DNA of 64,000 bases from Sordaria brevicollis (taxonomy: Eukaryota > Ascomycota > Sordariomycetes > Sordariales > Sordariaceae), in contig JAUTDP010000016.1 in NCBI GenBank assembly GCA_033439795.1, positions 124,001 to 188,000 on the forward strand, in the 5' to 3' direction. The notes below the pieces were generated by a model. The model did no database searches. It was not told the origin of the DNA and worked only from the letters and a program-made list of their open reading frames with translations. Positions 10,150 through 21,843 of this stretch are shown in pieces (positions within the stretch are counted from its first letter, which is position 1; each line of letters begins with the position of its first letter). A program made the translations under genes and the position numbers.

Positions 10150-13100
10150 TCTATTAAGTATACGGGCTACTTCGACGAACCCTTAAATATAACCGCCAAT
10201 ATAAACAACTTTAGCGGTCGTTTTAAAGGCTATATTATAACGCATAACCTAAGTACTAAATTAGGCCGCTAAAATAATCGCTTATAATAAATATATTAGT
10301 ACGTTCAAAATTAATTACACTAGTCGCTATAATTCTAGCGCTAAATCCACTAAATAATTACACTATACATCGAATTAAATCTATCACCAATATAACCTCA
10401 AAAATCAAAATACTACCGTTCTTAATAACGCAAGTAAAGGAAACACAAAGCAATATAATATTATAAATACGAAACAAACAATTTAAATAATCCGTTATTT
10501 TCTATAGAATTTAATAGACAATAACTTAATACTATCGCTAAGTACGATAAATAAGGATAATATAGATAATAATCTAATAAGTATAATATAGAGTATTTAT
10601 AATTAAATAAGAACTTTAAAAGTAATTAGTACAATAAATAATAATATAGTATTAGTAGACTTCTATAGGGTTAATAAACTCATCGGTAAATAAATCGTCT
10701 AAATTATTATATAAGAGATAATAATTATCGAAAGGGAGACCGCCGTAGCTTTTCTTCTTATTACGTTTAATAATATCCCGGCCGCCTCTAATATAGCCGG
10801 TAAGTATATTATTAGCGGGATGGTTATTAATAATACTAAACGGTATATTAAATAGTATACTACCGCTTAAAATAATAGTAATAGTAATAGTAATTCGAAT
10901 TTAAAACCGTATACCGATTCGGTTAGGGTCTAGAATAACCGAAACTTATCTAAATACCGTACTTTTAGTATTACGGATAGAACTAATATATTATAAAGGG
11001 GTCGACGTAAATATATCGACAGTTTAATTAATACTTTATACTTATAACGCTATAATATTTATAGTAAATAATAGCTACTTCTTAAAATTCTTATTAATAA
11101 TAGGTACTTCGAAATTACTTTTATCGCCAAGAGGTAATAGTAGGGGCGGTTTCTTAAACGGATTCGGCGAATAGTATTCAAATTACTTCATCGGTAAAAT
11201 CTTCTCTATTTATAGAATACTAAGGGAAATTTATAGTATAAATAGCTTTATAATAAAAAATAATAATAATAATAGAAAATGCAATAGGGATTTTACGGGT
11301 AAAAGTAAAGGAAGGGGTAATAATAAAAACGAACTGCCCGTAAATATTTCTTTAACCGGTAATAGCTTTATAGACCGATAAAGGGGCGGTATAAGAATTA
11401 AAAACCGTACCTATAATACAAACCGCGGCGGCGGCAACACAAGAAATTTAGGCAACGGCATAAAAACTAGAGACAATACTTATAACGGAAATAGTACTAG
11501 CGATTTCGACTTATTTAGTACCTATAAAGGAAACCGGGGCGGCGGTAGTATAAGAGCTAGAAACAATACCTACGACGGAGACCGAAGAGGAGGTAGCGCT
11601 AGCACAAAAGTTAAAAACAATACCTACGACGGAGACCGAGGAGGTAGCGCCGGCACAGGAACTAAAGACAATACCTACGACGGAGACCAAAGAAGAGGTG
11701 GCGCCGGCATAGGAGCTGGAGACAATGCCTACAACGGCAGCACAGGAGAACTTACCCGCCGTTTCGCCGCTTCCCTAACCTTTATTTTATTAAACTAACG
11801 ACTCTTTAATACAATATAAATATTATTAAAGGCTTTACCCTTTTATTCCTATATTATATCTATATTATTAAATTTCCGCTTTTCGTTGCCTATATCAATA
11901 TAATACGGTAAATTGAACCCGTTTTCTTTAAAATATATAATAAATAATATAAATAACTTATCGAATTTCTCTTAATTTATTTCGATAACAGGCAGTAAAT
12001 TAAGTATATTAATAAAACGACGTATATAGCGAATAATATTAATATTACGCTCGATTTAATTAATATTATAATTATTACTCTAATCCTTAATATATCCTTT
12101 AATTCTTTTACGAATATCGTAATTAAAAACGTATCGGAATTGCTTATATTCTTATTCGGCTACTAATTTTATATCCTTCTCTTTATTTATTTTTAACAAT
12201 AATATAGCTCGACGTATAAGGACGGGTACGAGCGGGATATCGGTAAGAGGATTACTTATATTTCCTATTCTAACCCAATATAAATATTTAGTTAAAGCGT
12301 ACATTTTGGCCGGAAAAATATACTTAGGGTTATTACCGTATTTAATAATCTATTGGATAATATTATCTCTTTCTACTTTCTTAGACGGGTTATTATTATA
12401 ATATATAAGGATAGTATAATATTCGTCCCCGATTTTATCGTATATATCATCTCCTTTTAAACTATTTAGTACGTTAATATTAAAGATAAGCAGAAAAAGC
12501 GACCTTTCTTATTCTTCTTTAATAATAAGTAAATTTATATTAGGAAATAGCGAATATATACAAATAGGGTCTAATAAGGCCGGATCGGTAATAGGCAATC
12601 CAAATTCGCATTATATTTATTAACCTTCTTTTAAAAAATAAAGCATAACTCCTATCTTAAATTACTTAAATTTATTTTCGAATACGTCAAATTAATCTAA
12701 CAATTCAAATAATCAATTATAGAATTATTCTTCGAAATTATTCGAAATACTCCTCAACCAAATGCGCATTACCTTTATATTAAGGCCCGTAATATATTAT
12801 ACCCATATATCCCAATCGGCAAGAAATTCTATAATAATAAGTATTTCGATAATAAATATCTCTATAATAAGAGGCTCAACAATAAATATCTCGATAACAA
12901 CGGGCGTTTCGATAATAGGAGGCTCGGTAACTAATATCGGCTTTAGCTTAAAACCGGGCGGGAGGATTAGAGTAACCTTCTTTTCCTTAAAAGTAATTAA
13001 ATATACTTTAGGCTTCGGTTCCTATTTAAATATATTTAGGCGGGGTATTAATATAACCTTTAATTGTATAAATATAGGCAATTTAATTAAGAATAGGTTC

Positions 13101-13198
13101 TTTACAAAATCGCTCGCGTATTATTTTATTACCGCGAAAAATTCGTTAAAATCCTTCACTTATTCGATAAATATATTCTAATAAGCGACGAAGAAATT
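10150..13198. mobile_element. Older unidentified repeat relic, left part
   Basis: RIP-degraded sequence left of the minus-strand LTR element. Minus-strand translation of roughly 11,850-13,190 reads as a long degenerate protein (for example TDIPLVPVLIRRAILLLKIN around 12,190-12,240) once TAA/TAG are taken as former CAA/CAG/TGG codons; I do not recognise the family. The plus-strand open frame at 12,762-13,181 is most likely the shadow of this. Because LTR element 1 is flanked by a target duplication, this part was once continuous with 20,068-21,220. Confidence 0.45.
11387..11798 (+). repeat. Coding-like tandem repeat (DNTYDGDRGGSAG units)
   Basis: The plus strand stays open from about 11,387 to a TAA at 11,796 in a tract that is otherwise full of stops. 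Units beginning RAC-AAT-ACC-TAC-GAC-GG occur at 11,472, 11,562, 11,616, 11,667 and 11,721. All spacings are multiples of three (90, 54, 51, 54), and units read D/N-N-T-Y-D-G-D followed by R/G-rich residues. It looks like the C-terminal repeat region of a former protein. The family is not recognised, and no start codon or intact N-terminal part is seen. Confidence 0.45.
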
Positions 13199-13420
13199 TG
13201 TAACGGGGAAGTATAGTTAACATACGTGCTAGTCGTTATAATTATATTGAAGTTCTATAAAGGAGGAAAACTCTAACTGCGAAGCGGACCCATTAGCGGC
13301 GAGGTTTTAAGGCGGGAGGGTAGAATACGTACCGCTATACTAGGGCGTCGAAGTAGGGCGTATAACTACGCTCTGGTCGCTGTGATTAGAGCTCTATACC
13401 CGGGTAATAGCCCTATAATA
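13199..13420 (-). repeat. LTR of element 1 (left copy, 3' LTR)
   Basis: 222 bp, aligned without gaps to 19,841-20,062. All the differences that I find (about 28) are transitions. Its outer (left) third keeps more G/C than the other copy; its inner part has lost them. Confidence 0.92.
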
Positions 13421-13442
13421 TTACCCCCCTCCTCCCCTCTCG
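13421..13442 (-). other. Polypurine tract of element 1
   Basis: The reverse complement is an almost pure purine run (AGAGGGGAGGAGGGGGGTAA) directly adjoining the 3' LTR, the position where plus-strand DNA synthesis is primed. It fixes the element's orientation. Confidence 0.7.
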
Positions 13443-16400
13443 AAGACGCGCCTTCCATTTGAATGCGCCTTCCTCTTAATCGTTACTTACCCCGCTAGGC
13501 AGTAGTATACAAATTTACGTATAAAAACCCTTCTTCCTAGAAAAATTTTCTCCCTTCCTTTTTCCTCCTCTCTAGCTATTATAATAATTATTAAGGTAAG
13601 TTCGTTTAACGTTAATTCCTCCCTCTTCGATTTAATTTAATTAATTTATTAAATACTTTATTTATTTATTATTCCGCCCTCCTCCTCCTTGCGTAACGTT
13701 CCTCTCCCTCCTACGCTTATTCCCGCGTTTAAGCCCTTTATCGAATTCGAAGAATTCGAAATTCCTAACGAAAAAAAGAAGGCGGGGTTCCGCTTTATTA
13801 AATTCGACCCTCTATTAATATTTTTAAAGGGCCTAATTAATACGCTTAAGAATAAGCGCTTATATTAATTTATAAATTTCTCTACCGTTATTTCCGTTCT
13901 TAATATTTCGTTAACTCTTTTCTTATAAACCGATTGCATTAAATTAGAAGTATAATATATTTCTTACCTAAATGGGCGTTACGAATATATTATTAAACTT
14001 GAATATATATTTTATATAATATATTATAACAATAGTAAGAAATACGACCGTACTAACAGTTTTATTCTCACTCTAATAAAAGTCTAGGAGGCGGCGTTAC
14101 TCGGGAAGTAAAATTATAAAACCTTCGGGTATATTCGTTGCGCGATCGGTATCGTACGTAATATAATTAAGCTATTAAAGGATTAGGCTATTATTAAATT
14201 AATTATTTCGTAGAAAAAAACGCCCTAAGAAAAATAAAAAGATATCGTTAACTATTATTCTTTTTAGGGAATAATACAACGATATTATCGTTATTAGTAT
14301 TCCCCGGGTTGTATTCCGGCTTAAATCCACCGCCCTTATTACCCCCACCGCCCCCTCCGTTCCCGCCGCCCTTACGAACGAAATAATACTTACCAGTATT
14401 ATAAAATCGTTAATCGTTTAATTCGATAAATTAAAGGAAGAGGTCTAAGCGTTAAAAGAGGCGTTTATACGTTATAGGAAGAAGCTTTACCGCGAAGAGT
14501 AGAAAAATTAAAAATTAAAATCGATATTTTAATATTCCTTAACCGTATTAGTCTTTTCTCTTTCTTTTTATATTACGTAATAAAATAGTCGGCGGGACCG
14601 TCGTTTTCGGTCGTTAGGCCGTATTTTTTTTTAAAGGCATTTAAGGCGGTAATATCGGCTAATTCTTTTAAAGGCTCTTATATTTAATTAACCTACCTTT
14701 ATTAATTAATTAATAATATACGGTTTGAATTTTAAGTCTTAATATAAAGGATTTCGTTTATTAAATACTTTTTCTTACTATCGATTATAATAGCGGGCAA
14801 TTGCAAATCGGTAGTTATTTAGCCCAATAAGGGGTTATCTTTAGCGTATTATAAAAGGTCGACGTAAAATTTATTAAATACCCGCAACGAAAAGTCGGAA
14901 AGCTTTATAACGAAAGGGTTAAATATTCGAAATATTATATATTTAGCGTATAATTAATCTAGTTTTTTTTTGGGGCGGACCGTTATAAAGTTTTTGAAAT
15001 TGAATTAGACTTTATTTCTAACCTTAAAGATTTTAATAAGTAAGCGTTTTCTATTAGCGAACCATTCTTATTTTTACGCTAATACTATTATTATAATTTA
15101 ATAGAAATCCGTAATTTACTATAATTAGTTTACGAAATTCTATACTTTCTCTTAAGGATTTTTAGAATTTATTTCGGCGGGAAGGGAAAATATAGAAATT
15201 AGAGATTGCAAGTAATAATTATAAGTAATATAAAAGGGGGATATATTAATAATTATATTAATTCTATTATTAATCGCTAATTATATAATAGGATACTAAC
15301 GGTCCTAATCGTTTTAAATATTATTAACGAAAATACGAAAGAATATTTATACCTCCTAATTTATTCTTTTTAAGCTATTATCAATTTAGGGGTAGAAGGT
15401 TATATTTAGTAATTGGTTAATATTTAGTAAATTATATAAACGCTTTTAAAAACGGCTAGTCTAATTAATACTACAATCGCTTATAATAAAATTAAACTAA
15501 CCGTAATAACGGACGAAATAACGGAGGAAGGCTTTTACAATAACCTCCGCTTTTATAGAGGAGAGGGGTTTTAAAATTACCGATTTATTAAACTAGTCTT
15601 TAATAATTAATAAATTAACGTAGTCGTTAATAGGGGAAAAGTCCGTAATAAAATCCATTTGAATTTTTTTAAAGAATTATTCTAGGATAAGGAGTAGCTT
15701 CAATAACCCTTTCTTCTAATCTCTCTAATATTTAACCCGGCCGTAAATATTATAATTAGCAATAAAACGGCGGATATAGGTATTTATTAACGGCTAGTAG
15801 AAGTCTTTACTAATAGTATAAATAATATTTTTTTTTCTTAAATAGCCGAAGGCGGTAGAATTATAAATTTCTTAAATAAAACGGGTATATAATATATTCT
15901 TTTCAAAGTCTTTTAGAGATAAATAAAGAATTATTATTTTTAAGAAGACGGGAGCTCTAAAGACCCAAATGCGGTTTTTATAGTAAAGTTTATTTATATT
16001 ATCGATTTTATATTCGCCTAATTATACTTTTAACCCTTATATTAACGTAGGGAAGGTTTTATTTTTATTAATAACGGCTTAACGGACCGTTTAATAAATT
16101 TCGTCGTTTTAAGCAACTCAATCGAAGAATTACTATAAATCCGGATTTTTAAATACTTTTACGCCCTCTTTCGTAGAAAGGACGGTGGGCGCTATACGGA
16201 CGTAATTCTTTAAAGCGGATTCCGGGATTAATTATATATTTCGGGCTTTAGTATCGGCTTTATTAGGTCGGTTTTAATTTTTGTAGGACAAAGCGTCCGG
16301 TATTATAGTAAGAGCGTTAAGGCGGTAAACGATTTAAAGATTAAATTAGGAAAGGAATTTAATTTAGCGAACTTACCGTTTTAAAAGGTATTAATACTCT

Positions 16401-19400
16401 ATAAAGTATTTAAAATTGCGGTAATCCGTTATTACCGTGAATTTTTCGTAATTATATAATTCTATAGATTATTCTTTTAAATAACGGATAATAGAGAATA
16501 TTTCTTTATTATAAATAGGGTAATTACGTTCTACGGGGGTAAATTTTTAAGAGTAGAAGCTTATTGCAGTCCTTTTATTTTCCGCGGACTCTTAAGAGAG
16601 GATATTACCTAAATTATAATTATTGTAATTAATTTCCAAGAAGGTAAATAATTCGGGGTCCTATTAAGTAAAGATAGGAGTTTTTATAAAATATTACTTT
16701 AACCTTACGAAGGCGTTATTATATTATTTAATTTATTCGAAAGTAATATTTTTATTTATTAGAGCCGTTAATAATTTAAAAATTGTAGAGAAGTTTTTAA
16801 TAAATATTCGGTAATAATTCGTAAACCCTAAGAAATTCTTTATTCCTTTCTAAAACGTAGGGGCCTTTTATTCGATAATAATTTTAATTTTCTCCGGGTC
16901 GGCCTTAATACTAATTCCCGTAATTATAATAAAATTTAAATATTTAACTTTTTATACAGTAAATTCGTACTTCTTAGGATTTAAGTGAAAATTAACGTTA
17001 ATTATTCGCTCGATTATTAATTTAACCTTCTATATATACTCCTTTTTTATATTATTTAAGAAGATTAATACGTCGTTTATATAAGCGGAGTAGAAATTAT
17101 TTAAATAATTATTTAATATTATATTTATATACTATTAAAACGTTGCTAATACCCTTATTAACTTAAACGGTATAATTATTTATTCGAATAACCTGTATTA
17201 ATAGTAGAAAATTATTTTACCCTCCTCCCCTTCCACTATACGGATCTTATAGAAGGTTTATATTATATTTATTTTAGTAAATTATTTCAATTTAGCGATA
17301 ATACGGAAAATCTTTTTAATAAAGGGGAGAGGGTAACGGTTAGCGCGGGTAATAATATTAAAGGCGCAGTAATCGTAATAGAAACGTAAATTACTACCCG
17401 GCTTTTTAACGAAGAATACCGGTGCAATAATAGCGGAATTATTAGCGCGAATAAAACCTTTATCGAAGAAGTCCCTTAAAATCTTCTTTAGAATTAATAA
17501 TTCGTCTTTAAATATATTATATAGCGGGCTATAAGGGAGGGGGAGTTTATTATTTTATTTATCCCACTAAAGTTCGATTTTATAATTTATATTTAGACAA
17601 TAAGGGTTTACTTTATTTACTTCGGATTATTTTTAAATATAAAGAAGGTTATAAAATTCGGGAGGGATACGCTCTTTTAATTTTTCATCGGTGAAATCGA
17701 TTTTGGGAGTAAGAATTTTTTTAATATCTTATAAATTTATTGCAAATATAATAAATTTTACCGCGGCGCGGCCTTACCTTTTTTTAATACGGTTAATAAT
17801 AATTATAAATATTATTACTAAATAATATATAGACTCCTTAATTTCTACCTCTATAAGGGAGGCAATCGCTAAGGAGTAGCTTAAATGAGGGACCTAATAG
17901 CCGGTAGCCCCGTACTAGAATTTATATTTATATAAAACCGAATACGCTTTTATAGCCGTTAATTAAAGCTTTCTTAAAATAATCGGGAATTCTAGCCTAA
18001 GGACTACGTAAGTATAAATTACCGATTCGTAACCGTAAATATCAATACAAAAGTATACGATCCCTTTAATTATAATATTTTTTATTTTTGCGGATATACC
18101 TTTTATTACCCTTTTAAATATAAGGATAACGGGAATCTTTAATTTTTTAATTACCTTTTTATTAATTACAGTATAATATTAGCAATTTTCGTTAATAAGG
18201 GTATAGAAACGGTTTTTATTATTAATAATTATTAATATTTTAATAACATTTATTTTTATAAATCCTAAGAACTCTACGGCCCCCGCTTCTTTACTTAATA
18301 CTTTAGAACGTTCCTTTATACAATTCTATAAGGGAGCTACTCTTTTCCCGATTTATCCGTAGAGGAATAATCGTTATTACTATTATTTAATATAGGAAGG
18401 ATAACCTATTTTATAATTTTAATAAAGGTAATGCCGACCGAATTAAAATATTAAATAGGGCGGTACTTATACTTTTAAATTATATAATTATTAGCGCTAT
18501 AATATAAATAAAGGCCTTACGCGCGACGTTTATCCTTTTTATCGATAGAAACCTATTTAATACGCTTTTCGCCGGAGTTACCGGGGTTAATTTTAATGTA
18601 GTTTATAGTTATGTAGGTGTCTCTATCGGTATCCTTAGTATATTTTATAGTAGCGGGGGTTTTACGGCGCTAAGATTAGCGAAAACGACCATTATTAAAG
18701 TATTTATAATTACTAGGGGCGTTATAATTATAGTAGCCGGGGAAGTTCCTAATATTTTTAAACTTCTATACGATTTCTTTAAATTAATCGACGAACTCTT
18801 CGTAATTTATAGGTATCTAAACGCTAATTATTTACTCGTATAAAATAATAAAGATAGAGGTATTTAATTAAACGAAACGGGAATCGTCTTTTTATAAGAA
18901 GTTATTAGCCTTAATAAAATTTTCTTCGAAAACGGGGAATTAATCGAAGAAGGATTAATTCTTTCGCTATTTGACCGTTTTAAAACGCGTAAGAACTTAC
19001 TTCTTTTCGTTATTATTATTAAATATTCCCTCTAAATAGGTAAAAAATTCTTTAGGGTTATATTCGCTATTAAATCTTCTATAACGCTAAAAGGTTTAAA
19101 TTTTAAACTTTTTATTAATAGGTATAATTTCTAAAAGTATTACTTAATTCGATTTATTAATATTCTAAACTCTAACGTTACGCTTTTTTTCATATACGAA
19201 ACGAAAGTTATTTATTTATAAACTAAAATTCGTAAAAGTACCGTCCTAAATTAACTATTTAAAATACCTACATTTTTCCTTTATATAGGGAATACCTTCT
19301 TTAGTAATAATTAGTACATTCGGACTAATATTAATCATTAAGGAGGGAATCGGGCCTATTATCGAAGGGATAGCGCCTTTAATTATTTAAATAAATTCTT

Positions 19401-19840
19401 CGCTAATAAAGAATTCGAAGGCGAAATCGCGTTTTTTTCTACGAAAGGCTTCGAATTTATTTTATTATTCCTTAACGGCTTTTTAAACGGCGGCGTTATA
19501 AATAATCGCGGTAGTTTCGTTAACAATAAGGGGTGGGGGGTTCTATTTAAATTACTAGGCGGCCTATTAAGCGGCCTATTCGGTTTTAGCGGTTAGAACG
19601 GCGGCGAACGTAGTAGCGGTTTCTTCGGGGGATAGTTAGGGGGGAGTAGCTTATTGCGCGGCTTGCTAAGCAGCTTATTAAGTAACCTATTGGGCAGCCT
19701 ATTACTATTATTAAAATTATTAATATTATTAATATTCTCTTACGGCGGCGGCTATAACGAAATTAATCGGCAGCCCTTTTACGTTTAATACTACTTCGGG
19801 GTGGTCTTATTCTATTAGGTCTATTATTAATAGAATTTAA

Positions 19841-20062
19841 TGTAACGGGGAAATATAGTTAATATACGTGCTAATCGTTATAGCTATATTAAAATTCTAT
19901 AAAGGAGGAAAATTCTAATTGCGAAGCGGACCCATTGGCGGCGAGGTTTTGAGGCGGGAGGGCAGAGCACGCACCGCCACGCTAGGGCGTCGAAGCGGGG
20001 CGTATAGCCACGCTCTGGTCGCTATGACTAGAGCTCTATGCCCGGGCGGTAGCCCTATAACA
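19841..20062 (-). repeat. LTR of element 1 (right copy, 5' LTR)
   Basis: 222 bp, TG...CA ends, followed directly by the AAATT duplication. Its outer (right) two thirds are strikingly GC-rich and close to the original sequence, whereas the inner end is more mutated. Confidence 0.92.
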
Positions 20063-21220
20063 AAATTCTTCTATATAGCGATCTCTAATACTTAAATAAT
20101 TTATTAATTTATCTATTCGTTTACTTATACTCTTTAATTTCGCATTAATATAAATTTTTTAACGGGCGATTAAATACGTATACGCTTAGTAACTAATTCT
20201 ATATTTAATTGCGACGGTAATAAAAGTACGCGAATTAAATAAAGCAATATAAAAAACTCAGTCTAATTTCGCTCGGCCTTATCGGTAGTAATCTTATTAG
20301 CGGTAATTTAATTAAACTTAGTTTAAATTCTCGGGGTCGTAAAGATATCGCTCGTAGGAAATTAATTATTATCATTATTATTATAATCTATATCTATTCG
20401 GGTATCGTTAAATTTATTTAACGAATCGGTAAATACTATTAATAATAATAATATAATAGGAATAAGCGAATTAATAATACTATACTATACCTAATACGCT
20501 ATAAGGTCGAATATTATTTTTAAGGGTATACCGATAACGGCGGGGTTAACTATATTTAGAACTAGCCTTCGCCAACGGAACGTTTTAAGCTCAACCTTTT
20601 CGAATTCGGGATAAACGGAAAGGTTATCGAAATCTATATTATATTTAATATAATATATATCGTTATAATACTATTTCTTCGATTTATATACCCATTTAAT
20701 ATTATTACGGCCCTATATAATTATTTCGCGCTTTTTAACTATATATATTTTAATTACCTTCTAAATTATTTTAATAAATATTATTTTAAAATAGAAGAAT
20801 AGTAACTTAATTCGGTCTATAAAATTTTCTTCCTAATCGAAATAATTTACAACGTACCGAAAGATATTATTAAAGAAGACCCTATTTAATCTACTATATA
20901 CCTATATTTTAATATATTCGATATCTTTATTCTTAAAATAGTATTTAAGAGTAGCGAAATTAGTATAAGTAATATAAAATCGGAAATCCTCTTTATAATT
21001 TCTAATCCAACCTATAACCAATTTATATATCCTATTCTATAAAAGCTCTAATTTAAAGGTATTAGCGCTATCGCTATATTATTTAATAAATTATTAAAAG
21101 GTTATTAATAGGGTATTAATATTCGGAAAGGTCTTATATATAATAGTAGCGGATAAAGTATTCGAATAGAAAATAAAATAAACCTTCCGGATTAAATAGT
21201 TTATTTAATCCTTTATTTAT
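20063..21220. mobile_element. Older unidentified repeat relic, middle part
   Basis: RIP-degraded segment between LTR elements 1 and 2. By the target duplications it was continuous with 10,150-13,198 on the left and with sequence from 34,743 on the right. No domain is recognised; frames are broken on both strands. Confidence 0.4.
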
Positions 21221-21843
21221 TGAGATGGGGCGGATAAACAGGTACAAGGGTACACGGCTAGACAGCAGATTTTTTCCGTATTTTTTCGAAAATTTTTCGT
21301 AGTTTTTCATTTTGGAGGAATTCTTCCAGGGATTTTCCCTAGTCATAATCTAAGAGAAGAGGTATAGGATAAGGATACATTATAATAAATTAATTTGAAG
21401 GAAGTATAATAGTAGTATATTGAGCAAATTAAGAAAGAAAGTTGTGGAATGAATTTCGGACTTTTATATGGAAAGAAGGAAAGTTCTAAAGGAATAAAAG
21501 GAGAGAAGGGTAGTTAGAAAGAAAAGAAAGAAGGTTAAGCAATTTTTACTAGAATAATAATTAGATTTTATTTAATTTTTGAAATAAAAATCTTCTTTAA
21601 TTTAGTAAAAATTAATTCCTTAATTAAATTTTTGAAACTTCTTAACCTTACTTCTATAATGGGTAAAAGAAAAGATATAATTAAATTGAAAAAGATATTC
21701 CTATTATTAGATTATTCCTTTCTCCCTTATAGATTTATTCCCTTTTTTATTCTTTTAATTTTATTAGAAGTTTTTAATATAATTCCTTTCCTAATTATTA
21801 TAGTAATAGTAATTATTTAGGGTTGTTTTTCTTCCCTATTTTA
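21221..21843 (+). repeat. 5' LTR of element 2
   Basis: 623 bp, gap-free match to 34,116-34,738, with transition differences. The left (outer) part is less mutated than in the 3' copy (CAGGTACAAGGGTACACGG versus TAGGTATAAGGGTATATGG). Short open frames inside it are not genes. Confidence 0.85.

Larger units (their letters stand above)
13199..20062 (-). mobile_element. Ty3/gypsy LTR retrotransposon 1, RIP-inactivated
   Basis: A complete 6,864-bp element, bounded by two 222-bp direct repeats starting TGTAACGGGG and ending CCCTATAACA (CCCTATAATA in the left copy), flanked by an AAATT duplication at 13,194-13,198 and 20,063-20,067. Orientation is minus: the reverse complement of 13,421-13,442 is a purine tract (AGGGGAGGAGGGGGG) next to the left repeat, as for a polypurine tract. 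On the minus strand I see a gag zinc-knuckle relic near 18,510 (YYSANNY, from a CCHC box), a reverse transcriptase motif AYINDVLI at ~17,072-17,083 (the YIDD box with GAC to AAC), and the integrase stretch KDFY-PLINTYIRRFI near 15,800. Gag-RT-IN order fits Ty3/gypsy. Stops fill every frame, so it is dead. Confidence 0.92.

Noticed and set aside
12762..13181. 139-codon plus-strand ORF in the AT-rich island
   Set aside because: Ile/Asn/Ser-rich, no domain, and the minus strand of the same region reads as a more protein-like degenerate sequence. Probably a shadow of a RIP-degraded gene.
21632..21820. Short ORF repeated at 34,497-34,754
   Set aside because: Both copies lie inside the LTRs of element 2, so they are LTR sequence and not genes.
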